Positions 1-6,556 are shown, numbered from the stretch's first letter. The stretch: DNA of 20,897 bases from NIOZ-UU13 sp964444135 (GCA_964444135.1 CAYUFX010000088.1:1-20897), one strand, 5' to 3'. The notes: generated by a model not told the origin, from the letters alone. Translations and numbers: made by a program.

Positions 1-146
1 GGCTGTTGACAGAGCCTCAAAAAAACACGTTCATCAAGGAGAAAATAGCTGAGCACACCGGCTAAACACAAGGCCACGATAGGAACCAGGACTGCCAAGT
101 CGCTCTTGCGCAGCCTTCGCCTGGATGTTGGTTTTTTATCAATCAT
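1..146 (-). CDS. Membrane protein N-terminus, possibly PAP2-type phosphatase (partial)
   Basis: This is the 5' part of a minus-strand gene that runs off the left edge, leaving 48 codons. The protein begins MIDKKPTSRRRLRKSD, a strongly basic cytoplasmic tail. One hydrophobic segment follows (about residues 17-37), then LLDERVFLRLCQQ. The ATG at 146-144 shares its A with the TGA stop of the upstream glycosyltransferase (ATGA overlap), so the two genes are almost certainly co-transcribed and translationally coupled. A basic tail, one early helix and a following 'LDxxV' stretch resemble the N-terminus of PAP2-superfamily lipid phosphatases, such as undecaprenyl-diphosphatase or LpxE-like enzymes. 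These often sit beside ArnT-like transferases. The catalytic motifs lie outside the window, so the family is inferred. The existence of the gene is well supported; its function is not. Confidence 0.55.
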   Translation of the reverse strand, partial: MIDKKPTSRRRLRKSDLAVLVPIVALCLAGVLSYFLLDERVFLRLCQQ

Positions 147-1813
147 CAATTCTTCGGCCCACAAATCAGAGCCAGTACTTCAAGTATGGTGCCTTTTGAA
201 TAATTAAAACCTCTTTTAGAGGCGATTTCGTCTAAAGGCAAAGAACCATAACGCTGTTGGATAGCGGCAAGCACGTCCTTGGGTATGATCAGGACCCCCG
301 GTTGGGGCCGCCTGGCCCAGGCAACAACCGCCTCTTCGCTGCCGAGTGGCTCAATTCGCCGGCCGATATAAAAATTCAGGGTTGGTTCAGCATATTTATA
401 GGTTGCTACAGGAATTTCTTTGGCGGTTTTCTCCTTGATAGCTCGGGCAATCGGGGGTGATATTTTCACCCGCTCAACCGCTGGCAGCACCCCAAACAAA
501 AACGGAATCTGAAAAACAAGCATGCCGACGAGCAACACCTTGGCACTGGCTTGGGGCCGGTCGGCACGCTGTTGACGGATGGCAATTACCGCCATGATTG
601 ACAACACTATACCCGACGCCAGACCAGACCAACGCAAACCGGGTATCTCCAAGAACCATGGCGCGATCATCAAGACCAACGCCCCGGTAATTGCCAACGG
701 GCCAAAAAACCAGATTCCGCGTCGCAACCAGATTCGATCGCCGGCGCTCAACTTATTTTGTTGCGCCGCGACGATCGTACCCGCTACTGCTAAAGCCAGA
801 GCCGGCCATATGAATAACACGTAATGGGGCAATTTGGTAGCTGCCAGGGTCATTATAATAACGATCGGCACGACCCAGCCAATCAACAAGGCTCGACAAT
901 ATTGCCCGCCCACCCGTCTCCCGACCAACGCTGACACAGTTCCAGGCAGGTGCATCGTCCAGGGAAAAAAGCCCGCGATAATAACAATCAGATAATACGG
1001 CAGATAAAGCAAAAAGTTTCCACCGTGATGTTCCATCGGCCTAATTGCGCGAGTGAGTACGTGACGGCCGATAAAAACACGTAAAAACTGACCCTGGGTA
1101 GCGTTGTTAGCGGGAATAGCCCAGGCAATAAAAATCAAACCTCCTATCACAAGGGCGGCCCCGACCTGCCAAAGACACCGCCAGGCACCAGCCTTGGCTC
1201 CCTTGTTCAGCCACAAAGTAACTGCTATTACGGGAATGGGAAACAGTCCTATCGGCCCTTTGGTCAGCATGCCGAGGCCTAGCGCGATACCCATGAGAAT
1301 TATGTGGGATACGTACATTTTTGAGCCGGCTGCTTGCACAAAGACTGCCATTACAGCAACCATGAAAGGCAAAAGCACGGCATCGGCGGTCGCAGCGGTG
1401 CCAATACAAAGCATCATCAATGTTGAAGCCAGAATAACCATGGCCCACAACCCTGCTTTCACACCCAAAAGCCGCTGCCCGACGAAGAATGTCAATAGAC
1501 AGGTCAGTGCAGTACCCACCGCCGCAAAAAAACGGCATGCAAACTCTGTTGGCCCAAACAGCCGGATTGGCAAAGACATCAGCCAGTAAAACATCACCGG
1601 TTTGTCAGACCACAAATCGTTGTTGAAAGTAGGGACCAGGTAATTGCCCGACTCTATCATCTCCACCGTGGCACGCGCAAAGCGGGGCTCGTCACGATCC
1701 CACAAGGTGGCACGCGTTGCCATGAAGAAATATATGCTCATGACTGCCAGGGCGATCAGGATCGCCACTGTCCAAGGAGTGCCGACGTTTCCGCTTTCCT
1801 GTTGCAACTTCAT
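146..1813 (-). CDS. ArnT/PMT-like GT-C glycosyltransferase, integral membrane
   Basis: This is a 555-residue polytopic protein with about a dozen hydrophobic segments. After the first membrane helix (about residues 14-32) comes the GT-C hallmark LWDRDEPRFA (residues 38-47, acidic pair D41/E42). It is followed by an ESGNYLVP segment and DKPVMFYWL (about 70-78), as in ArnT (GT83) and related PMT-family enzymes. Such enzymes transfer a sugar from a polyprenyl-phosphate carrier to lipid A, other glycolipids or proteins on the periplasmic face. The C-terminal soluble part is short (about residues 440-555). The ATG at 1813 is preceded by AGGGA and, further up, a good promoter (1855-1883). The gene overlaps the next membrane-protein gene by one base. 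The family is secure. The acceptor and sugar cannot be read from the sequence, and no aminoarabinose-synthesis genes are present, so the name arnT is not given. Confidence 0.88.
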   Translation of the reverse strand: MKLQQESGNVGTPWTVAILIALAVMSIYFFMATRATLWDRDEPRFARATVEMIESGNYLVPTFNNDLWSDKPVMFYWLMSLPIRLFGPTEFACRFFAAVGTALTCLLTFFVGQRLLGVKAGLWAMVILASTLMMLCIGTAATADAVLLPFMVAVMAVFVQAAGSKMYVSHIILMGIALGLGMLTKGPIGLFPIPVIAVTLWLNKGAKAGAWRCLWQVGAALVIGGLIFIAWAIPANNATQGQFLRVFIGRHVLTRAIRPMEHHGGNFLLYLPYYLIVIIAGFFPWTMHLPGTVSALVGRRVGGQYCRALLIGWVVPIVIIMTLAATKLPHYVLFIWPALALAVAGTIVAAQQNKLSAGDRIWLRRGIWFFGPLAITGALVLMIAPWFLEIPGLRWSGLASGIVLSIMAVIAIRQQRADRPQASAKVLLVGMLVFQIPFLFGVLPAVERVKISPPIARAIKEKTAKEIPVATYKYAEPTLNFYIGRRIEPLGSEEAVVAWARRPQPGVLIIPKDVLAAIQQRYGSLPLDEIASKRGFNYSKGTILEVLALICGPKN

Positions 1814-1854
1814 TACGTTTATTCCCTAAGGACGTATACCTCTTTGGTCGGCGA

Positions 1855-1883
1855 ATTATAATTGGGCGGAGCGCAAGATGCAA
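1855..1883 (-). promoter_or_regulatory. Sigma70-like promoter for the glycosyltransferase operon
   Basis: Reading the minus strand, TTGCAT (1883-1878) is followed by a 17-base spacer and a perfect TATAAT (1860-1855). Transcription would start near 1848, leaving a leader of about 35 bases before the ATG at 1813. The -10 box and spacing are ideal; the -35 box matches only half of the consensus. No other good promoter lies upstream before the assembly gap. Confidence 0.5.
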
Positions 1884-1890
1884 CAAATTT

Positions 1891-2100
1891 TTCAAGTGAC
1901 TGCTCAAGGTTTCGCACAAAGTTACAGAGGTATTTTTCTGGATTTNNNNNNNNNNNNNNNNNNNNNNNNNNNNNNNNNNNNNNNNNNNNNNNNNNNNNNN
2001 NNNNNNNNNNNNNNNNNNNNNNNNNNNNNNNNNNNNNNNNNNNNNTTCAAGTGACTGCTCAAGGTTTCGCACAAAGTTACAGAGGTATTTTTCTGGATTT
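1891..2100. repeat. Identical 55-bp flanks of the gap (probable contig-end overlap)
   Basis: Bases 1891-1945 (starting TTCAAGTGACTGCTCAAGG and ending TTTCTGGATTT) are repeated without any change at 2046-2100, directly abutting the Ns on both sides. A perfect match that stops exactly at the gap is expected when two de Bruijn graph contigs sharing a terminal k-mer are scaffolded without being merged. 55 is a common assembler k-mer length. A genuine tandem repeat collapsed by the assembler is the alternative. Confidence 0.8.
1946..2045. other. Scaffold gap of 100 Ns
   Basis: There are exactly 100 unknown bases, the conventional placeholder for a gap of unknown size. The 55 bases on each side are identical, which suggests that the two contigs actually overlap and that no sequence is missing. 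Confidence 0.95.
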
Positions 2101-2471
2101 CCCGAATTGCAACCGTTACAGATGCAGCTTCTATTTCTATAAAGTCAGGAGCTAAGATTTTCCGATACAATTTATGAAACCAAACTATTAGGAAGCATAG
2201 AAGAATCGGGGTATTGGCGTCTATATTGCCTCTCAAAACAGGCAGGACAATGTTTTATCTGTCATGTCCTCACGCATCGCGTATATTACACGCAAAATGC
2301 ACAAAATTGTCGAAAATTTAACTTCTGAGGATTTTTATACCAGTCTTTCGCCCCATTTCGCCGCCACAGCCCACGCAAAAAAAAATCCAAAAAAAACTTT
2401 TTTTCATTTGATTTATAGCTATGAGCCGATAAACTCTTTAGGTAATAGGTGGGTGATTTAATCATATAACG

Positions 2472-2477
2472 TATAAT
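2472..2477 (+). promoter_or_regulatory. Candidate -10 box upstream of the porin pair
   Basis: A perfect TATAAT lies 50 bases before the porin start, in an AT-rich region where an overlapping TATAGT (2477-2482) is also possible. No convincing -35 hexamer is present at 16-18 bases spacing, so this is a weak call based on the -10 box and position alone. Confidence 0.3.
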
Positions 2478-2515
2478 ATAGTAATATTTCACGTAACAGA
2501 TAAAGTTAGGTTTTT

Positions 2516-2521
2516 AAGGAG
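2516..2521 (+). promoter_or_regulatory. Ribosome binding site deciding the first porin start
   Basis: AAGGAG directly abuts an ATG at 2522 but lies six bases before a second ATG at 2528. Six bases is a workable spacing and zero is not, so initiation at 2528 is preferred. The same arrangement recurs before the second porin. Confidence 0.75.
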
Positions 2522-2527
2522 ATGCGT

Positions 2528-3325
2528 ATGAGGCAAAATGGAGTTTTATTTGTTGTCGTGATATTGTTAACTATGACAGGCTTCACCCAGGCAGAACAGG
2601 ACAAACTCGGTGTCGAAGTCGATGTCACTTGGGTCAGTAAGTATCTCTGGCACGGCTTCCCTGTTTTCGGCGACCAGCCGGCTTTTCAACCCAGTATAAA
2701 TCTCGACTTATATGGTACCGGCTTCAGTCTCAAGTTATGGGGCGCTTTTGGAGACGCAAGCCGTGTAAAAACGTACCAGGAATTTGACTACACTTTGGCT
2801 TACGATTGCCGTGCATTTGAGGACGCTGACTACGCAACCGATATTAGACTCAACTTCATCTTCTATGACTTTAAGGAGTGGGGTATCGATAAACATGAGG
2901 TCGGTGCAGGATTCACCTGGCCGAATATCTGTCCCGCCGGAATCGTCCCGGGGTATTATTTCGGCTGCATGTGGCCAAGAACGCACTACGGAACAGGTGA
3001 CAGTTACCTCCAAGGCGACGCTTCAGGATTCATCCATGTTTTCAGTCTTGCTTATGATTTGACGGTGCCGGGCTTTTTGCCTGACACTGACGAGCAGGTC
3101 CTCAATCTAACCACCGACCTAACGTACAACGATGGTTACGGTGCTCGTTATGGTGGTCCCACGGCGGACCATGATTGGTCACACACGACCTTCGGCATCG
3201 CCACGGACCTCGCTATTGGAGAACTGACATTTACCCCCGCGGTCTACTACCAGATCTCAATGGATAAGTCGGTCAATGAGGATGATGAGTTGGTTACTGG
3301 CTTAAGCCTGTCATATCGTTTTTAA
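2528..3325 (+). CDS. Porin-like outer-membrane beta-barrel protein 1
   Basis: This is a secreted protein of 265 residues. The start at 2528 is preferred over the in-frame ATG two codons earlier because AAGGAG (2516-2521) is six bases upstream of it. A signal peptide covers about residues 1-20, with likely cleavage after TQA. The mature protein has alternating hydrophobic/polar strands, an early VSKYLWHGF motif, DLYGTGFSLKLWG, and a C-terminal SLSYRF ending in phenylalanine, the usual signal for BAM-mediated barrel insertion. The early [ST]-x-Y-x-[WF]-[RH]-G pattern resembles the TorF-family putative porins (Gcw_chp), but that assignment is from memory of the pattern. The next gene is a clear paralogue. 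The transported substrate, if any, is unknown. Confidence 0.8.
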   Translation: MRQNGVLFVVVILLTMTGFTQAEQDKLGVEVDVTWVSKYLWHGFPVFGDQPAFQPSINLDLYGTGFSLKLWGAFGDASRVKTYQEFDYTLAYDCRAFEDADYATDIRLNFIFYDFKEWGIDKHEVGAGFTWPNICPAGIVPGYYFGCMWPRTHYGTGDSYLQGDASGFIHVFSLAYDLTVPGFLPDTDEQVLNLTTDLTYNDGYGARYGGPTADHDWSHTTFGIATDLAIGELTFTPAVYYQISMDKSVNEDDELVTGLSLSYRF

Positions 3326-3360
3326 AGTACTGTTTTTTGGAAAGTTAGAAAAGTTTTTTA

Positions 3361-3366
3361 AAGGAG
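3361..3366 (+). promoter_or_regulatory. Ribosome binding site deciding the second porin start
   Basis: AAGGAG abuts an ATG at 3367 and lies six bases before the ATG at 3373, copying the layout of the first porin. The protein beginning at 3373 starts MKKVILL, a cleaner signal peptide. Confidence 0.75.
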
Positions 3367-3372
3367 ATGAAC

Positions 3373-4188
3373 ATGAAGAAGGTAATTTTGTTAACTGCTG
3401 TAATTTTGTTGAGCGCAACGACTTTTGTTCGGGCACAGGACGGAGAGCTTAGTGGAACTCTCGATGTAACCCTTCTGAGCCAATATATTTGGCGTGGTTT
3501 CGCAGTGTTCGGTGAAGACGGCGCCATTCAGCCCAGTGTCGACCTGGACCTTTATGGCACGGGGCTTGGCCTGAAGGTTCTCTGGTCAAAGCCCTTTGGA
3601 GACGGCAACGAACTTATGGAGAGACTGGACTTCACCTTATATTACGGCAACACGCTCTATGAATACGAAACTTACGCCACTGACTACCAGGTGGGCTGGG
3701 CGTATTATTATTTCCCGGATGGGCCGCTACCCGAGGCCTTGGTGCCGCCGGGATCTTCCGGTTGTATTGATTTTCAGGAATTCTTTGCAACTCTTTCCTG
3801 GCCGGAAATCTGCCCCGAAGGCGTCGTCCCAAGCTACACCATTATTAAGATGTGGCCATCCGAAGAACATTCTCTCATGAATGTTTCTGGCTGGCTACAC
3901 ATCCTGGGAATTGGATACGACCTACCAGTGGAAGGCCTGCTCCCGGACACCCCGGAGCAAATCCTACATCTCTCTGCAGCAATGGTCTACAATGATGGCG
4001 CCACTCCCATAGGCGGCGATCCCGTGGACAGTGACTGGTCACACGCTGTCTTTGGCGTCTCTACAGATTTTGACCTCGGCAATGACTTAACTCTCCGCCC
4101 GGGTGTTTACTATCAATCATCCTGGGAAGACGACGTCAATGAATCAGATGAATTCTGGGCCAGCGTGGGTGTGTCGTATGCATTCTAA
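3373..4188 (+). CDS. Porin-like outer-membrane beta-barrel protein 2 (paralogue)
   Basis: This 271-residue protein starts MKKVILLTAVILLSATT, with signal-peptide cleavage likely after VRA and before QDGEL. It is plainly homologous to the preceding gene throughout. Shared stretches include [VT]LDVT, SQYIWRGF (SKYLWHGF in porin 1), DLYGTG, ICPEGVVP (ICPAGIVP), GLLPDTPEQ (GFLPDTDEQ), YNDG, DWSH and the terminal VSYAF. It carries an insertion of about ten residues with a GSSGCIDFQEF segment that the first copy lacks. The genes are 47 bases apart with the same ribosome binding site, so they probably form one transcript that ends at the terminator at 4209. A tandem duplication followed by divergence is inferred. 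The protein may be a porin or another small barrel; no substrate is evident. Confidence 0.8.
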   Translation: MKKVILLTAVILLSATTFVRAQDGELSGTLDVTLLSQYIWRGFAVFGEDGAIQPSVDLDLYGTGLGLKVLWSKPFGDGNELMERLDFTLYYGNTLYEYETYATDYQVGWAYYYFPDGPLPEALVPPGSSGCIDFQEFFATLSWPEICPEGVVPSYTIIKMWPSEEHSLMNVSGWLHILGIGYDLPVEGLLPDTPEQILHLSAAMVYNDGATPIGGDPVDSDWSHAVFGVSTDFDLGNDLTLRPGVYYQSSWEDDVNESDEFWASVGVSYAF

Positions 4189-4208
4189 AATGACTAAGTA
4201 ATATCAGC

Positions 4209-4243
4209 AAAAAAGGCCGGTCTTAAAAAGCCGGCCTTTTTTT
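4209..4243 (+). terminator. Intrinsic terminator after the porin pair
   Basis: GGCCGG (4215-4220) pairs with CCGGCC (4231-4236) around a ten-base loop. The stem is extended by A-tract/T-tract pairing (4209-4214 with 4237-4242), and the right arm runs into seven Ts. It lies 21 bases past the porin 2 stop. The A/T symmetry means it could also act on transcripts arriving from the converging minus strand. Confidence 0.9.
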
Positions 4244-4282
4244 GTTAGCTCATGACTTCAATCCCGTTAGAAATTTCCCCAC

Positions 4283-4314
4283 AGCCCCGTCTTGCGACGA
4301 GAGTCGCTGGGGCT
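4283..4314. repeat. Two-tier hairpin downstream of both converging operons
   Basis: AGCCCC (4283-4288) pairs with GGGGCT (4309-4314). Inside it, GCGAC (4294-4298) pairs with GTCGC (4303-4307) across a GAGA loop, which is of the GNRA type on the plus strand. No T-run follows on either strand, so it is not a classic intrinsic terminator. It sits between the porin terminator and the end of the polyprenyl synthase gene and may protect a 3' end. Confidence 0.45.
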
Positions 4315-4377
4315 TGCCCCTTTTCCACTTTTAATTAGGATTGGTATAACAGGGTCAAAACCCTAAACGGAACGATA

Positions 4378-5391
4378 CTAAACAACTCTGCTGGTTATAA
4401 ACTTCGCTGTTTCAATCAATGCGTCTTTAGCATCGCTTTCTTTCAAACCACCCAACGCCCCGACTGCTCTGTCAACAAACTCCTGAGCCCGGCTGTGTGT
4501 ATATTCCAAACTACCATAACGGCCTAACATCCCTGTCAGGGCATCCTTATCGTATTGTTTTCTCTCGAGATATGAGCTTATAACTGCGTCTTTTTCTCTC
4601 TCGCCAACTGCTCCTAACAAATGTATCACAGCCAAAGTCAGCTTGTGTTTGTCAGCATCTCTGCCAAGCGTCTTGCCTGTTTTACTTTCATCGCCGATTA
4701 TATCGAGCAAATCATCGGTAATTTGAAACGCGATGCCGGCATTCATTCCAAATTCAGCCAACGACCTGGCCTGGCTTTCCGTCGCCTGCGCCGAAAGCGC
4801 ACCAAGATGACAAGAGCTGCTAAAGAGAACCGCACTCTTTTCGGTGATTACGTCGATATATTCCAATTCGCTTAATTGCCAATTCTGCCTTTGAATTATC
4901 TGTCTCAGCTCTCCTTCACAAACTCGAACCGCCACATTAGCAATTATCTTAGCTACCTGCGGTCCCAGTTCGGCGGACATCTCGAAAACTCGGCCTAATA
5001 AAAAATCGCCTAACAACACAGCCGCTTCGTTACCCCAAAGATTATTTATCGTGGGCAGTCCACGCCTTTTTTGCCCTTCGTCGATAACATCATCGTGCAG
5101 CAGCGTAGCATTGTGAATCATCTCAACAATCGCCGCAACACGGATGTGCTCGTCTGTGATTTTGCCACAGCAACCTCCGGCAAGCAAAACCAGACCGGGG
5201 CGAATCATCTTGCCGCTGCGGCCACGAACATGTTTGAGCAATCGGTCAACATCACACACTTCAGCAGGAGAAGTCAGCTGCTCATTGATTAGACCTTTTA
5301 CCCTGCTGAGCTGACTGTCAATAAGTCTGAAAGCAGGAATCCTGCTGTGTGGGACAGAAGCTGGTCTGTCGGTATGTGTCGGTAACTGCAT
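4378..5391 (-). CDS. ispB: Trans-isoprenyl (polyprenyl) diphosphate synthase
   Basis: This 337-residue enzyme condenses isopentenyl diphosphate units onto an allylic primer to make a long isoprenoid chain for quinones or lipid carriers. Visible hallmarks are GRSGKMIRP (57-65), the first aspartate-rich motif in LLHDDVID (DDVID at 100-104), the downstream GLPTINNLWG and LLGDFLLGR, and the second aspartate-rich motif in FQITDDLLD (226-230), followed by GKTLGRD. Small residues (N-A-T) just before the first DDxxD leave room for a long product. The open frame extends up to a GTG at 5433, but that would be inside a palindrome. The ATG at 5391, just past the palindrome, gives a normal length. It is last in the minus-strand run and 59 bases after the aminotransferase stop. 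Chain length cannot be read, so ispB is used in a loose sense. Confidence 0.85.
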   Translation of the reverse strand: MQLPTHTDRPASVPHSRIPAFRLIDSQLSRVKGLINEQLTSPAEVCDVDRLLKHVRGRSGKMIRPGLVLLAGGCCGKITDEHIRVAAIVEMIHNATLLHDDVIDEGQKRRGLPTINNLWGNEAAVLLGDFLLGRVFEMSAELGPQVAKIIANVAVRVCEGELRQIIQRQNWQLSELEYIDVITEKSAVLFSSSCHLGALSAQATESQARSLAEFGMNAGIAFQITDDLLDIIGDESKTGKTLGRDADKHKLTLAVIHLLGAVGEREKDAVISSYLERKQYDKDALTGMLGRYGSLEYTHSRAQEFVDRAVGALGGLKESDAKDALIETAKFITSRVV

Positions 5392-5398
5392 AGCGTTG

Positions 5399-5452
5399 AG
5401 TCCAGCACCAATTAGGCGTGAACCTACGCTCACGCATAATTGGTGCTGGACT
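5399..5452. repeat. 54-bp interrupted palindrome between ilvE and ispB
   Basis: AGTCCAGCACCAATTA (5399-5414) is exactly the reverse complement of TAATTGGTGCTGGACT (5437-5452). Inside it, GCGTGA (5416-5421) pairs with TCACGC (5430-5435), leaving an eight-base loop and one unpaired base on each side. It begins at the ilvE stop codon and ends eight bases before the ispB ATG. There is no T-run, so it is not a standard terminator. A REP-like processing or stability element, or a dispersed palindromic repeat, is more likely. Confidence 0.85.
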
Positions 5453-6317
5453 ACTTTCCCTTTCCGTGGGCATATTTGAAGAACTTTTGTCTCAGCAATT
5501 TTGTAATGGGCCCCGGCTTGCCGTCACCAATAACCCTGCCGTCAATCTCGACAATGCCAATGACCTCCGCAGCCGTGCCCGTGAGGAAAAATTCATCGCA
5601 AACATACAAATCAAATCTCGTTAGATTCTTCTCAACCACTTCAAGATTTTCTTTCTTGGCCAGCCTGATAACGACTCCACGGGTTATCCCTTCCAGCGAG
5701 CCTGCTTCAGCCGGTGGCGTGTAAATCACACCATCCCTAACGATAAAAACATTATCGCCCGTCGCTTCGGCTACATATCCCTCGTGGTTATACATAATCG
5801 CTTCCGGTACGTCATAGTCCAGCGCTTCAATCTTGGCTAAGATGTTATTCAGATAGTTCATGCTCTTGACCTGGGGTGGAATCGCCAAAGGATGATTACG
5901 AACCGTAGTCGCACTGATTACCTTCATGCCTTTTTCATAAAGCTCTTCCGGATAAAGCTGAATGTTATCAGCTATGATAATTAACCTGCTGTCCGTACAG
6001 ACGAAGGGATTCAATCCCAAAGTTCCAACACCACGTGTAACAAGCAGTCGAATGTAACCGTCTATAACACCATTGGCTTCAACAGTCTTTTCAACTGCGC
6101 TAATAAGTTTGCTTCGGCTCATCGGAACCTCAAGCCGAATCGCCTTGGCTGAGTCATAAAGCCTTCTGATGTGGGCCTCTAATTCAAATACCCTGCTGTT
6201 ATAAACACGAATACCCTCAAAAACCCCATCGCCGTAAAGCAAACCATGGTCAAAGACAGATATTTTCGCATTTTTTTCGTCAACAAGTTTGCCATCAAGC
6301 CAAATTTTTAGTGCCAT
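5451..6317 (-). CDS. ilvE: Class IV PLP aminotransferase, branched-chain type
   Basis: This 288-residue fold-type IV PLP enzyme interconverts branched-chain amino acids and their 2-oxo acids using 2-oxoglutarate/glutamate in the cytoplasm. Sequence support includes the early HGLLYGDGVFEGIRVY (24-39), the PLP-binding lysine in QVKSMNYLNN (K151), EATGDNVFIV (E184 region), GSLEGITRG (about 207-214) and the FLTGTAAEV segment that contacts the phosphate. The length matches the small IlvE family. The ATG at 6317 has GAGGG about six bases upstream. D-amino-acid aminotransferase and 4-amino-4-deoxychorismate lyase share the fold. The GVFEGIRVY and SLEGITR segments favour the branched-chain enzyme, though substrate choice within class IV is hard to call. 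The gene lies 59 bases before ispB and just downstream of the MITE-like element. Confidence 0.85.
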   Translation of the reverse strand: MALKIWLDGKLVDEKNAKISVFDHGLLYGDGVFEGIRVYNSRVFELEAHIRRLYDSAKAIRLEVPMSRSKLISAVEKTVEANGVIDGYIRLLVTRGVGTLGLNPFVCTDSRLIIIADNIQLYPEELYEKGMKVISATTVRNHPLAIPPQVKSMNYLNNILAKIEALDYDVPEAIMYNHEGYVAEATGDNVFIVRDGVIYTPPAEAGSLEGITRGVVIRLAKKENLEVVEKNLTRFDLYVCDEFFLTGTAAEVIGIVEIDGRVIGDGKPGPITKLLRQKFFKYAHGKGK

Positions 6318-6358
6318 AAAAAACCCTCATAAATCATATAAATCCGAAACGATATAGT

Positions 6359-6489
6359 TAATTAGTTCCTGTTGCGGAAAACCGAAACTGGCAATGTCAC
6401 CCCTGCGAAAGCAGGGGTCCAGAGCGAAAAAGCTGGATTCCCGCTTTCGCGGGAATGACAAATGCTGTTTCCGCAACAGGAACTAATTA
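6359..6489. mobile_element. MITE-like element: nested inverted repeats with 22-bp terminal repeats
   Basis: The outer 22-bp arms (6359-6380, containing AGTTCCTGTTGCGGAAA, and 6468-6489) are perfect reverse complements. Within them are two hairpins. ACCCCTGC-GAAA-GCAGGGGT (6399-6418) and ATTCCCGC-TTTC-GCGGGAAT (6437-6456) are themselves arranged as an inverted pair, with TCCAG and CTGGA between them. The GTCATTCCCGC...GCGGGAATGAC sequence is of a type seen as dispersed repeats in many bacterial genomes. The element is non-coding. A TA at both tips could be a TA target duplication, but it is also part of the repeat. A non-autonomous transposon relic is inferred; no transposase is nearby. Confidence 0.7.
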
Positions 6490-6527
6490 TGAATTTTTCT
6501 GACATACTGCTTGCTGATATCCTACCA

Positions 6528-6556
6528 ACTAATCTCTAATCAACTAATTCACTAAT
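6528..6556. repeat. Low-complexity ACTAAT repeat tract
   Basis: The tract reads as iterations of ACTAAT, TCTAATCA and ACTAATTC running up to the lolD stop codon. The same word set appears at 19600-19632, also next to a gene end, so this is probably a dispersed low-complexity family. Confidence 0.5.

Larger units (their letters stand above)
1814..2527. other. Divergent intergenic region containing the assembly gap
   Basis: This gene-free stretch lies between the minus-strand glycosyltransferase and the plus-strand porin pair. It holds the glycosyltransferase promoter, the 100-N gap with its duplicated 55-bp flanks, a small hairpin (AGGACA 2244-2249 with TGTCCT 2265-2270), and A/T tracts (A9 at 2377-2385, A8 at 2389-2396, T7 at 2398-2404). 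A possible TATAAT box at 2472-2477 precedes the porins. Small open frames here (for example 2264-2461) lack ribosome binding sites and protein-like composition and are not called. If the duplicated flank is collapsed, the true spacing between the two start codons is about 560 bases. Confidence 0.6.

Noticed and set aside
1104..1589. 161-codon plus-strand frame opposite the glycosyltransferase
   Set aside because: It is antisense to a well-supported gene, rich in Pro/Ala/Arg as expected of a shadow frame, and has no start signals.
1692..2236. Minus-strand open frame that would run through the gap once the 55-bp flanks are merged (about 130 codons)
   Set aside because: It overlaps the 5' end of the glycosyltransferase and its promoter, has no ribosome binding site, and its composition (a basic arginine/lysine stretch in the overlap) looks like a shadow frame.
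2264..2461. 65-codon plus-strand open frame ahead of the porins
   Set aside because: It spans A/T tracts (KKNPKKTFF), has no ribosome binding site, and lies in what looks like the porin promoter region.
5392..5433. Upstream GTG start for the polyprenyl synthase
   Set aside because: It lies inside the 54-bp palindrome and adds 14 residues unlike the family; the ATG at 5391 gives a normal length.
6399..6456. Hairpins in the ilvE-lolD spacer considered as an intrinsic terminator or CRISPR repeats
   Set aside because: There is no T-run after either stem and only two non-identical units; the nested inverted layout fits a mobile repeat better.
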